From Chara braunii (Eukaryota; Streptophyta; Charophyceae; Charales; Characeae), in NCBI GenBank assembly GCA_003427395.1, contig BFEA01000421.1:992044-1014646 (forward strand): a DNA stretch of 22,603 bases. The letters run 5' to 3'. The position numbers and the translations under genes were made by a program. Shown here piece after piece: positions 9,498-18,782 of this stretch; positions within the stretch are counted from its first letter, which is position 1, and each line of letters begins with the position of its first letter. Under the pieces are notes generated by a model. The model made no database searches. It was not told where the DNA came from and saw only the letters and a program-made list of their open reading frames with translations.

Positions 9498-9519
9498 CCA
9501 ATACTCCGGCCGATTTATT

Positions 9520-9537
9520 CAGGCAGATGGAGAACCT
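9520..9537. repeat. LINE target-site duplication, right copy
   Basis: CAGGCAGATGGAGAACCT, identical to 6616-6633. It marks the 5' boundary of the minus-strand LINE. Confidence 0.9.
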
Positions 9538-10150
9538 GTTTTGAGCCTCTTCTAAAATTTAGGAGGCCGAGCGCGGTAGACAAAATGAATCGGCAGTGGG
9601 CGGCCTCCCAAAGGTGCCCGCGGCCGGTCGCTGGCATGTACTGGTGCTTTAAAGCCAAATAAGTAGGTGTAATAACCCATGTCGTAAGCCTCGCTGAAGC
9701 CGAGACCCAGGCCGAAAAAGGGGAAAAAGACCCCAGTCAAGACTCAGGGCCTGGACGAGGCACAGTTGACAAAGTCAACTGTCGGAAATTCCAACAGTCC
9801 AAGTCCAAAGGTACCTAGCCCAGGCCGCAGGTCAAGCACACACACTTGATTGTATGCAAGTACCCAGACAGCATCAGGTCCAAGGGAGAAGTCTGCAACT
9901 GTACAATCCGGGCTCTCAGCTGTGATTCAATCTGGATGACTGTGGAAAATGACCCGAGGCAAGACAACCTCGACATTTGTTACTTAAGGCTGACCTCGAG
10001 TAAGTCAAGGATTCAGTCGTGCTATGCTGCTTTGACGCTGGCTCGACTTTGACATGACGCTGGCTTCATGCTGACTATGCACAAGCGTTGCGGACGACGG
10101 CACGAGGTGGAGGCAGCATGCTGGTGCTTCTTCAGTGCACCATGCCATGC

Positions 10151-10349
10151 TGATGTGGCGCTGCCTCTGGTATACGTGGCGCTGCTTATGGTCTACGTGG
10201 CATGCCTATGTGGCACTACCTCTGGTATACGTGGCGCTGCCTATGGTCTACGTGGCATGCTGATGTGGCGCTGCCTCTGGCATACGTGGCGCTGCCTCTG
10301 GTCTACGTGGTATGCTGATGTGGCGCTGCCTCTGGTCTACGTGGCATGT
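10151..10349 (+). repeat. Tandem repeat array in the 5' LTR (three 55-bp units and one 34-bp unit)
   Basis: Units start TGATGTGGCGCTGCCTCTGG or a close variant at 10151, 10206 and 10261 (55 bp each), with a 34-bp short form at 10316. A further degenerate unit follows to about 10400. Most units include one or two TACGTGGC motifs. Together with the following degenerate unit I count seven exact copies and one TACGTGGT. The 3' LTR array has two long and two short units. Confidence 0.9.
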
Positions 10350-10471
10350 TGATGTGGCGTTGCCGCTGACATACGTGGCGTTGCTATTGGTCTACATTGA
10401 TGATGTGGCGATTGCCACCTGTTTCGATAGTTGACGTGGCATTGTCCACGCTGCCTACATGAGGTGACTGG

Positions 10472-10620
10472 TTGCAAGGAAGGAGGAAGATCGGGATCTG
10501 TGGTTGAAGGAGAACGGGTACTCAACTGGGTTTGAAGTCGATACTNTTGCAAGGAAGGAGGAAGATCGGGATCTGTGGTTGAAGGAGAACGGGTACTCAA
10601 CTGGGTTTGAAGTCGATACT
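10472..10620 (+). repeat. 74-bp direct duplication split by a single N (probable assembly artefact)
   Basis: Bases 10472-10545 and 10547-10620 are identical over 74 bp and are separated only by an N at 10546. The 3' LTR contains this sequence once. This is what results when two overlapping contig ends are joined across a gap without merging. Confidence 0.9.
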
Positions 10621-10933
10621 GGAATCTGCAGTGTCTTCATGATCTTCATGAGATTGAGTGCCACGTGGCATTTCCGTGTGTGATCAGGAATATACCTATT
10701 ATCATTGTTGATGTGGAGAGGGTGGAAGCCTGGAGAAGGAGAGGGTTCAGAAGAGATTTCTGTGTGAATCTTCATCTTCTCCTTTGTCTTTTCCCCCTCC
10801 ACTCTCTTCTATTGATGATAATGAGATACTGTTTGATTTAGTTCATCACAAGTTGGAGACTTTATCTTCAGATACTGACTCTACAGGTATTTGACGACTT
10901 CTGAGTATCTGTCAGACTAGGTTCATTACAATT

Positions 10934-10946
10934 TGGTATCGGAGCC
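10934..10946 (+). promoter_or_regulatory. Primer-binding site (tRNA-iMet type)
   Basis: TGGTATCGGAGCC begins three bases after the 5' LTR. It matches the common plant retrotransposon primer site complementary to the 3' end of initiator tRNA-Met (TGGTATCAGAGCC), apart from one A to G difference. It would prime minus-strand DNA synthesis. Confidence 0.9.
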
Positions 10947-11764
10947 AACTTCTTCATTGCGATCTGCTGTCTGCTGTCAGGTGCTGACGTGGCACCCGGG
11001 TAAGTGGGAGGTGCCGCATGTGCAGAACGAAACGTGTTTATTAACGCACGCGGTCATACCGCAAGTCTAGACATTGTAGTAATGCACTTGTGAGCAACCG
11101 TCCCTTGAAGATGATGCCGTAGATGCATTGAAGACACAAGTGAGAACTTCGTTGGCAACGGGTTGACGTGGCGCCGGTCCAAACAGATAAAGTGTGCGAA
11201 TTAAACCCTTGATGTGGCATAGTGCCTACATGGCATAATATGGAATGTTGGCGTGAATACCTGGTGATGTGGCATGCCATTACAGACACGCATTGCTGAC
11301 GTGGCATTTCCCTTCTACACCCTCCGGGTTCTTGATGTGCTGACGTGGCAACCTCCATTGAGCTGCTGTGTTGGCATTCCAGGGGTGAGACGTGGCCTGC
11401 GTGGCTGAGTGAGGTGTTGAGTGTGTAATGTGTTTGGTTGCTGCAGATAGTGCAACCATAAAGAGAGGAAGCTAACAATTGATTGTGTTGGAGTGTTGGT
11501 TTTACTCACCTGTTGGTTGATCTGTTGTGTCCTTGCATACTCACCTGTGTGTTGTTGTCTTGATCACACTCGCCGTGGTTGCGGTACCTGTACACATGCT
11601 GTAGGACGTCATCACATAGAAAGAACAGACAACGAAGTTAGAATTAGTAAAACATTTGTTTCTTTATATTTGCTTTGAATAATTCTTGCTGGAAAAGTTG
11701 CGTCGTGGAATTTATTTTTGTCTTCTAATTTTATTTATTGTGCGGCATCTGCACGTTTGACAAA
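10947..11764 (+). other. Chromovirus untranslated leader
   Basis: About 800 bp lie between the primer site and the first gag ATG. No plus-strand coding is supported. TGACGTGGC occurs at 10985, 11164, 11297 and 11341, and GACGTGGC at 11388, continuing the ACGT-core motif theme of the LTR. The 145-residue minus-strand open frame (11041-11478) shows no recognisable domain and I treat it as incidental. Confidence 0.7.
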
Positions 11765-12715
11765 ATGAATTTTCTCTGGAAATGTTTGCGCGCCTCTATT
11801 TTGACTCGGTTCATACCGCTTCTTTTCTTTCCCATTCCTCTTACCGTCTTTGCCGATGAAGAGGGAGTGGAACTGAAAACCCGTGGTCAGATTGATGCAA
11901 GGAGGCAGACTTTAGTCGGCTTCCTTCGCCAGCTTCTTGGTGAGATACATGGTGCCGGTCCAGATGTTGAACGGCACGTTCACAGACAGATCAATCTGCG
12001 TGATGCAGAAAAAGATCTGCAGGCCGCTGAGACTGACGTTCAGATGATGGAAACAAGCATGAGGGCCGAAGACCTCATAAAGCAAGGACGATTGATCCTT
12101 GATCAATATGACGTCGAGAGCTTTGAAAAGATGAACCAGAAAGGAAAAGAGGAAAAAAAGGAAGAAAGGGAAGAAAGAAAGAAACCACAATTGTGTGTGG
12201 ACATACTGGAGGAAAACGTCAGACAACTGGAAAATACATTAAGAAAAGAAATAAGGAAGATTGAAAAGTACCTGAGATTGAGAGAAGAAGAAGAAGAAGA
12301 AGAAAGAGTGATGAATGAATTGAGGCAAAAGTTTCATTACAAAGAAGTAGGTACTGAGGTTGCATTTATTCTTCAGTCTATTATGGTCTACCTCCTTCAT
12401 CTCGAGAAGAAGATTGACAGTAATACCGCCGCTATGGAGACAATGATCAGAAGGACGAAGGGAAAATAAAAGGTGGTGTACGAGGAGGTGACCAAGGGGG
12501 GAGAAGACAAGAAGGAACCCCAAGAGAAATTAATGAAGGATGCAATGAAACGAATGACACCTGAGAAACCCGAAGTTTCTAAAAAAGAACCCGAGAGACA
12601 AGTTGAGAAGAAAGAAACACCCACCGAAAAGAAAGAAGAACCGGTGAAGGAAGCAGAAAAAACGGAGAAGAAAGACAAAGTCAAAATGAAACTGCTATTT
12701 ATGTACAGCAACTAG
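11765..12715 (+). pseudogene. gag: gag N-terminal region with coiled coil
   Basis: The ATG at 11765 opens a frame of 234 codons to a TAA at 12467-12469, and the same frame then continues to a TAG at 12713-12715. Residues 1-30 are unusual for Gag: a basic start, then the hydrophobic FIPLLFFPIPLTVFA followed by DEE, which looks like a signal peptide or membrane segment. The rest is E/K/R-rich with heptad-like spacing, predicted by eye as a long coiled coil, then a K/E/P-rich linker. Gag would form the virus-like particle. The 243-residue open frame reported from 11738 begins at a TTG; I prefer the ATG at 11765. The identity as gag rests on position and on continuity with the capsid-like sequence downstream. 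Confidence 0.7.
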
Positions 12716-13649
12716 AACTTGAAGGAAGAGAACTTGTTGTTATGGATTGCGGAGATACAGACTTACGTAGGGACAACACCCGTGGAACCTGAAAGTCAGG
12801 TCGCTTTCTCCACGTCTTGTTTGGGAGGAGTGGCGAAGGAATTGGTGTTGGACACTGCTGGCCGAAGCCAACGCCGCTGGCTTTGAGGATATCGGTGAGT
12901 AGGCAAAGACCCTGACGTTGAGACAATCTCTCCAAAAGATAAAGGAGAGATTTCTCGACAAAACAACGACTGGTAAGGCCTTCGATGAACTCACCACCAT
13001 CGACCAGAAACGTTAGACTTCAGTGGATGCGTTGTCTCCTAAAGTTGACCATCTTTTGCAGGTATCTGGGTTGAATTTGCAGGATAACCAAGCCCTGTAC
13101 ATTTACTCGCGAGCATTGCTCGAGCCCATCCGTTGACAACTCGTAGCAGAGTCAAAGTCTGGTAAGTACAATTACCGACAATTCCGCGATCTTGCTCTGC
13201 AAAGAGAGCAGATAACCACACAAGTCAAAGGTACGTACACTTCGGTAGTCAAATCGGGACCGGATGGTGGGTATGGCAAGCGGGTCCTTTAGCGGCAAAA
13301 GCGTCAGGACCATATGCTTGTGCTATTTGACGATGAGACAGTAGAGAAGTTACCCCTCGACGAATCTGAGGGAGGAGGAGGTAATGGCGGCAGCGAGTCC
13401 GGGAAGGGTGACGTCGCTGCCGTAATGGCCAACACGGGAGGCCAAAGTCAGTGGAAGATGAAGAAGAGGCCACACTCGTTTCCCGAGCATCCCGGCATCG
13501 CGTTCGGGAAACCTTAGGAAAAGATGAACATGACTCGGGAGGAGTGGCAGTCCAAAATGGACAATCACTAGTGCCTCAAGTGTGGCACCGTGGGGCACAT
13601 GATAGCCTGGTGCCCACTTATTCGAAACCGAAAAGCGAGCAGCCAGTAG
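12716..13649 (+). pseudogene. gag: gag capsid and zinc-knuckle remnant
   Basis: After the TAG at 12713 the same frame reads a capsid-like start, ENLLLWIAEIQTYVG, then shifts frame near 12840. From there to 13649 one frame carries Gag-like sequence with in-frame stops at 12900, 13014, 13134, 13290, 13515, 13569 and finally 13647. Stretches such as LYIYSRALLEPI and YNYRQFRDLALQREQ resemble the Ty3/gypsy retrotransposon Gag domain. A single CCHC zinc knuckle, C-LK-C-GTVG-H-MIAW-C (Cx2Cx4Hx4C), lies at 13572-13613, directly after the TAG at 13569. The knuckle would bind element RNA. The array of stops means no full-length Gag can be made. Confidence 0.85.
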
Positions 13650-15843
13650 GAGTAACATTTGCTCCTACTGAGTCGAAGGGTTTAGACCAAGATAAAGGTA
13701 AGGCGCCTACAACCCATTTTACCCCTTCGACTCTCAAGGCAAAGGATGACTCTTCTTCCGCCCGTCGTCCAGACCACTTTGACACAGTACTTTGTTCTAT
13801 CTCACTGGACAATTCCCTTGACGAACTCGACAATGAACTGATAGCACTATGAAGTTCGTGGGCGAAGAAAGCAAAGTCTAAGGGTTAGTTGATGATCGCG
13901 GATATTGAGATTGCGCACACACGAGTAGGTGCCCTGTTAGATCCGGTTTCGACGCGGTCTTATATCTCAGAGATGGCAATTCGTAAGTTGCATCTGAGGA
14001 TGAAGGTAAATGATTTACCTAGACCTATCACGTCTATACTAGCTGAAAAGAGCACAATCACTGTCTCTCAATGCGTCAATAGTGTTAAGTGTTATTTCAG
14101 GACAAAGGAAGGTAAGAACATTCTACACGAGATATCCTTCCTAGTTGAAAAAAATTTACCCTTTGACATAATTCTGGGTATGGATTGGCATGAGGAGGAC
14201 GACCCAGAAGTTAAGTTCAAAGATAAAATTATCAAGTCCGAACTGCGTGCGATAAAGTTATATCATAAGTCTGACTCTGACTCTACTCTGTCTTTCTGTT
14301 GTATGAGTTACCCAACTTTCCGATCAATGGTAGTAAAGAAGAAGTTAAATCAGGAGGTGATGATGATACTTATCAAGCGAGTAGGTAAGTGTTCCTCATC
14401 TTATCCACCTGCTATTGAAAAACTTCTTGATGAGTACAATGACTTGCAGCATGAACCTACGGGAATTACTGAGTGTGCTATCAAACACACTATTGAGATA
14501 ATTCTCGAAAGCAAGATTCCCAAGGGTCCCATCTACCGAATGTCTCCCAGGGAACTTGAGGAACTGCGAAAGCAGCTGCAAGAACTTACTGATAAAGGAT
14601 GGATTCGCCATAGCTCATCTCCTTATGATGTGTCTGTCTTATTCGTGCCTAAACAGGAAGGTGAATTGCGTCTTTGTATCGATTATCGTGGGCTGAACTT
14701 CGTCACTGTCATAAACGAGGAGCCTCTTCCTCGCATTGACGATTTACTGAATCAGTTGCAGGGATGTAGGAATTTTAGTAAGATTGACCTCAAGTCAGGG
14801 TACCACCAGATCGAGGTGGCTCCAGAGGATCAACACAAGACGACATGCCAAACCAGGTATGGTCACTACGAGTTCGTGGTTATGCCTTTTGGGTTGACCA
14901 ATGCGCCTGCAACATTCCAAAGGTCAATGAATGAGTTGTTTCCTCAATGGCTTGATTGATTCGTAGTAGTCTACCTCGATGACATTCTAGTATATAGTAA
15001 GACACTTGAAGATCACGAGAAACATTTAGGAATGGTCTTGCAGAAGTTTCACGAGGACAACTTCAAACTAAATCCGAAGAAGTCAGAGTTTGCTAAGCCT
15101 GGAGTCTTGTACTTAGAACATATAGTAAACGAGGAAGGACTAGGGTCTAAAGAAAAGAAGATTACAGCAATCAGAGATTGGCCACAACCCAAGACTTTAA
15201 CTGAACTAAGATTTTTCCTAGGACTTGCTAGCTATTATAGGAAGTTCGTTAGAAACTTTTCCTTGATAGCTGCTCCTATGAGAAGATTACTGAAAAAGGA
15301 AAAACCTTGGTTGTGGGACAAAGATTGTAAGTTGTCATTCAAAAAGTTAAAACATACTCCGACTCACTACCCTGTCCTAAAGATTGTTGACCCTTATCTT
15401 CCTTTCATAGTCACAACTGACGCAAGTCAATATGAGATTGGGACTGTGTTACAGCAAGATGACGGTAAAGGCTATAGACCTATTGAGTTTATGTCCAGAA
15501 GACTTCCGTTAAAAAAAGTGGTCAATTCCACATATGAAAGGGAATTGTATGACTTAGTAGTTGCATTGGACACCTCGAAGCACTACCTTTTGGGGAGACA
15601 TTCCACTGTCTATTTTGACCACTCTACGTTAAAGTGGATCAAGACTCAACCTAAGCTCTCCGACAAGTTGGTAAGGTGGTCCGCATTCCTTGACACCTTT
15701 GACTTTGAGGTGAAAACCATCAAAGGTAAGTCTAACGTGGTTGCGGATGCTTTGTCCAGACGTGAAGATTTTTTTGGAACCATTGTCTCCTATCTAGATA
15801 TTGGAAACGAACTAAAAGAACAGATCCGCCGAGTTATGGGAAT
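13650..15843 (+). pseudogene. pol: pol: protease, reverse transcriptase and RNase H remnant
   Basis: One frame carries a linker with stops at 13850 and 13886, then protease, RT and RNase H. The protease shows [13 protein letters not shown] (Asp codon at 13940), where D-T/S-G is expected, so the triad is degraded; the downstream FDIILGMDW motif is kept. RT shows [33 protein letters not shown] (motif A Asp at 14786) and [16 protein letters not shown] at 14957-14959 then interrupts it five codons before YLDD (14972-14983), the polymerase centre. RNase H follows with TTDAS (Asp codon at 15419), YEREL and NVVADALSRR. Domain order and motifs are those of Ty3/gypsy. A frame change near 15840 leads to the integrase part. 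The RT and RNase H would copy element RNA to DNA in intact relatives. Confidence 0.93.
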
Positions 15844-16328
15844 GATCCTATTTTGAGTCCTATCATTGAGACTCTACGAAAGAACCCTGAGTTATTTCCG
15901 AAATATCGAATGACTGATCACCCACTCTTCTTGCTGGATAAAACCGAATAACGATTGTGTGTTCCTCACTTGGAATCAATTAAGAGTTTAGTCATCGGGG
16001 AATGTCATAATGCGGAAGGCTACTTTGGTTTTAGGAAGACGTATGTCGATGCACGCGAACGCTTTGAATGGAAAGTAATGAAGGAAGATGTACTAACGTA
16101 TGTGTGGACTTGTCTTGTCTGTCAGAGGCCTAGGCGTCTCATTGATGCACTAACAAGAGACCAGATTCAGAGGCTACTCCCAGGTACGCGTAAATTCGCA
16201 GTGCTATATGAAGAGGACATTAAGAAGGTGAAGGAAAACATACAGAAATCCCAACTGCAAATGATTGAAGAAGCTAATAAACATCGTCGTCCTTCACAAA
16301 ACTTCAAGAAGGGGACTTTGTCTGGTAA
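15841..16328 (+). pseudogene. pol: Integrase remnant lacking its catalytic core
   Basis: Following the frame change, this frame reads NDPILSPIIETLRKNPELFP, a TAA at 15949-15951, then the integrase zinc-binding region. It contains GECHNAEGYFG and CLVCQRPR. The first His and both Cys of the HHCC finger are present, but the second His is Tyr (GYFG for the usual GHFG). Directly after CQRPR (about 16126-16140) the sequence jumps to RLIDALTRDQIQRLLPGT and MIEEANKHRRPSQNFKKG. In the family this segment follows the DDE core, so roughly 200 residues including the catalytic triad are missing. A frameshift near 16320 ends the frame with a stop. Confidence 0.85.
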
Positions 16329-16753
16329 AGTCTAAAGAGTTTTCCTTTGAAGAAAATGTGTCTCAGAAACTGCTACCTGTCTACTACGGACCCTGGGAAG
16401 TTCTCAAAGTGATTGGAGGAGAAGATGGACCTTGCTATCGTATAGATGTACCTCCACATTTAAGGACATACCCTGTCTTTCATGCGTCTAAACAGCTACC
16501 CTACGTAGAAAGTGACGACTTTCCGAATAGACCATCTCCATTTCCACCCTCTATGAACGGAGGTTATGAAGTTGAAAGAATATAGGAACATGGCTATTTC
16601 TCTACAGGAAGCAGAGGACGACCCCAGAAGCAGTATAAGGTAAAATTCAAGTTTCAACCTCCATCTGAAGCTAGATGGTTTAGTAGGAAATAACTCCTAC
16701 CGACTGCTCCTGACATTGTTGCTGCTTATGAATGTGGGTTAAGTGAAGCTTAA
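16323..16753 (+). pseudogene. pol: Integrase C-terminal GPY/F region and chromodomain
   Basis: The frame resumes at KSKEFSFEENVSQKLLP, then YYGPWEVLKVIG (the GPY/F-type module of chromovirus integrases), HLRTYPVFHASKQLPY, and YEVERI. A TAG at 16583-16585 interrupts it. The frame goes on as EHGYFSTGSRGRPQKQYKV, KFKFQPPSEARW, FSRK, a TAA at 16691, and LLPTAPDIVAAYE to the final TAA at 16751. This is a chromodomain-like fold with Y and W positions expected in the aromatic cage, though the central K-W is K-F. Chromodomains steer integration to marked chromatin. The homologous, rearranged copy is at 1-383. Confidence 0.85.
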
Positions 16754-16794
16754 TATATTTCTGCGATGAAACTCGAAAATTGGGCCGACAGGAA

Positions 16795-17907
16795 TGTAAT
16801 AACCCATGTCGTAAGCCTCGCTGAAGCCGAGACCCAGACCGAAAAAGGGGAAAAAGACCCCAGTTAAGACTCAGGGCCTGGACGAGGCACAGTTGACAAA
16901 GTCAACTATCGGAAATTCCAACAGTCAAAGTCCAAAGGTACCTAGCCCAGACCGCAGGTCAAGCACACACACTTGATTGTATGCAGGTACCCAAACATCA
17001 TCAGGTCTAAGGGAGAAGTCTGCAACTGTACAATCCGGGATCTCAGCTGTGATTCAATCTGGACGATTGTGGAAAATGACCCGAGGCCAGATAACCTTGA
17101 CATTTGTTACTTCAGGCTGACCTCGAGTAAGTCAAGCTCAGTTTTGCTATGCTGCTTTGACGCTGGCTCGACTTTGACACGATGCTGGCTCCATGCTGGT
17201 TGTGCACAAGCATTGCGGACAACGGCACGACGTGGAGGGAGCATGTTGCTGCTTCTTCAGTGCACCATGCCATGCTGATGTGGCGCTGCCTCTGGTATAT
17301 GTGGCACTGCTTGTGGTCTACATGGCATGCTGATGTGGCGCTGCCTCTGGTATACGTGGCACTGCCTATGGTCTACGTGGCATGCTGATGTGGCACTGCC
17401 TCTGGTCTACGTGGTATGCTGATGTGGCACTGCCTCTGGTCTACGTGGCATGCTGATTTGGTCTACATTGATGATGTGGCGATTGCCACCTGTTTTGATA
17501 GTTGACGTGGCATTGTCCACACTGCCTACATGAGGTGACTGGTTGCAAGGAAGGAGGAAGATCGGGATCTGTGGTTGAAGGAGAACGGGTACTCAACTGG
17601 GTTTGAAGTCGATACTGGAATCTGCAGTGTCTTCATGGTCTTCATGAGATTGAGTGCCACGTGGCAGTTCCGTGTGTGATCAGGAATATACTTATTATCA
17701 TTGTTGATGTAGAGAGGGTGGAAGCCCGGAGAAGGAGAGGGCTCATAAGAGATTTTTGTGTGAATCTTCATCTTCTCCTTTGTCTTTTCCCCCTCCACTC
17801 TCTTCTATTGATGATAATGAGATACTGTTTGATTTATTTTATCTGCAGATACTGACTGTACAGGTATTTAATGACTTCTGAGTATCTGTCAGACTGGGTT
17901 CATTACA
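16795..17907 (+). repeat. 3' LTR
   Basis: It starts TGTAATAACC and ends TTCATTACA, in direct orientation with the 5' LTR. It has two 55-bp tandem units (17276-17385) and two 34-bp units (17386-17453). In the first unit both TACGTGGC motifs have become TATGTGGC and TACATGGC, which are CpG transitions on either strand. It lacks the N-flanked 74-bp duplication. Confidence 0.95.
17276..17453 (+). repeat. Tandem repeat array in the 3' LTR (two 55-bp and two 34-bp units)
   Basis: Units begin TGATGTGGC at 17276, 17331, 17386 and 17420. They correspond to the array in the 5' LTR but differ in unit number, so the array changed length after or during the last replication. Confidence 0.9.
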
Positions 17908-18257
17908 TAGGTTTCAATTTCGTTCAAAAACAATAAAATGTCCGTTTTAACGAAATGGCTGTTGAAGGATGACCGCACCGGCTGCGGCACAATTGCAAAG
18001 AAGATGTATGCTCTGTTATAGTAATTTATTAGTAAACCCTAAAACAGAAGGAAAAAGAACAGGAAAAAAAAAGAATCCTGATACATCTTAGAGTTTGACT
18101 ATTGATGTGTGAACCTTTTTTTCTATTTTCCTTGTCACCTGTTTCTCTTCTGGTCTTTGTCTAGGCTTGGCACATCCAGGGGATAATCAGGAGATGGCAG
18201 TGGCTACGTGGATTATACAGCAAGTGCTAGCCAGGCGAGCAATTATAAAACACTTTG
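17908..18257. other. Unassigned flank downstream of the chromovirus
   Basis: It starts with the TAGG flanking repeat. No gene, inverted repeat or tandem repeat is evident in about 350 bp of moderately AT-rich DNA. Confidence 0.6.
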
Positions 18258-18272
18258 ACGCTTGCATCACAT

Positions 18273-18274
<2 letters not shown>

Positions 18275-18312
<38 letters not shown>

Positions 18313-18322
18313 GTGTGTGTGN

Positions 18323-18407
<85 letters not shown>
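18275..18407. repeat. Compound (GT)n/(GA)n microsatellite with an N
   Basis: (GT)n spans 18275-18321 with one GC interruption, an N stands at 18322, and (GA)n spans 18323-18407. The N at the junction suggests the true length was not resolved. Confidence 0.97.
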
Positions 18408-18408
<1 letters not shown>

Positions 18409-18690
18409 ACCTCAAAGCTGCAGCAGTGAAAATGCGGCACCTCTAATAGCAAACACTGAAATTCGGTTCGATGATTAGACCGAGCTCGTGATGAATCTGA
18501 TCACAGTTGCCTCAAAGATATGATCCTGTGGTTAAGTTTAGGATATCAGCCAAGAACTCGGCATGTTGTTGGGCTATTTAATATTCGCTTGTAACATGTT
18601 TCCCCGAAGACAATTCAACACAATTATGTGTGTATGTATACCACACATCTTTCCTGTCCAGTGCGGCCATTCAATGTTCTTGCAGTTTCT

Positions 18691-18782
18691 CTGCCCAACT
18701 GGGAACAGCAGCCAGGATAGATAGAACTCCGCAGCCCTGCCCAAATGGGAACAGCAGCCAGGATAGATAGAACTCCGCAGCC
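18691..18782. repeat. 46-bp tandem duplication
   Basis: Units 18691-18736 and 18737-18782 differ at one position only (CTGCCCAAC versus CTGCCCAAA at the start). They adjoin the tRNA-like head and would be the body of the minus-strand SINE-like element. Confidence 0.92.

Larger units (their letters stand above)
6634..9519 (-). mobile_element. 5'-truncated L1-like LINE insertion
   Basis: A 2.9-kb non-LTR retrotransposon lies on the minus strand. It is bounded by an exact 18-bp direct repeat (6616-6633 and 9520-9537), the hallmark of target-primed reverse transcription. Its 3' end carries a tail of about 24 A, seen as T at 6633-6656. Going 5' to 3' on the minus strand it holds the C-terminal part of ORF2 (9497 to about 7994), then a long 3' region containing a 600-bp tandem duplication. 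The endonuclease and most of the reverse transcriptase are absent, so this is a typical 5' truncation. The coding remnant has frameshifts and stops. Confidence 0.88.
9668..10930 (+). repeat. 5' LTR
   Basis: It starts TGTAATAACC and ends TTCATTACA, with a 6-bp terminal inverted repeat TGTAAT/ATTACA. It is 1263 bp long against 1113 bp for the 3' LTR. The extra length comes from additional tandem units (10151-10349) and from a 74-bp duplication around an N (10472-10620). By eye about 16 differences from the 3' LTR occur in the first 340 bp, mostly transitions, so roughly 95% identity. In life it would carry the promoter and drive transcription of the element. Confidence 0.95.
9668..17907 (+). 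mobile_element. Complete but defective Ty3/gypsy chromovirus
   Basis: An 8.2-kb LTR retrotransposon has all structural landmarks. Two LTRs (9668-10930 and 16795-17907) start TGTAAT and end ATTACA. A tRNA-iMet-type primer site lies right after the 5' LTR. Coding order is gag, protease, reverse transcriptase, RNase H, integrase, chromodomain. That order, with integrase after RNase H and a C-terminal chromodomain, defines the chromovirus branch of Ty3/gypsy. A direct TAGG flanks the element (9664-9667 and 17908-17911); a 5-bp duplication would need one mismatch. The element cannot be autonomous: stops break gag and RT, the integrase core is missing, and frameshifts occur near 12840, 15840 and 16320. 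No clean polypurine tract precedes the 3' LTR; the nearest purine-rich stretch ends in GACAGGAA. Confidence 0.95.

Noticed and set aside
10151-10349. CRISPR-like array
   Set aside because: Units are contiguous tandem repeats without unique spacers, they sit in an LTR and the counterpart LTR has the same array.
18251-18478. Frames of poly-CV, poly-RE and poly-LS
   Set aside because: They are translations of the (GT)n/(GA)n microsatellite.
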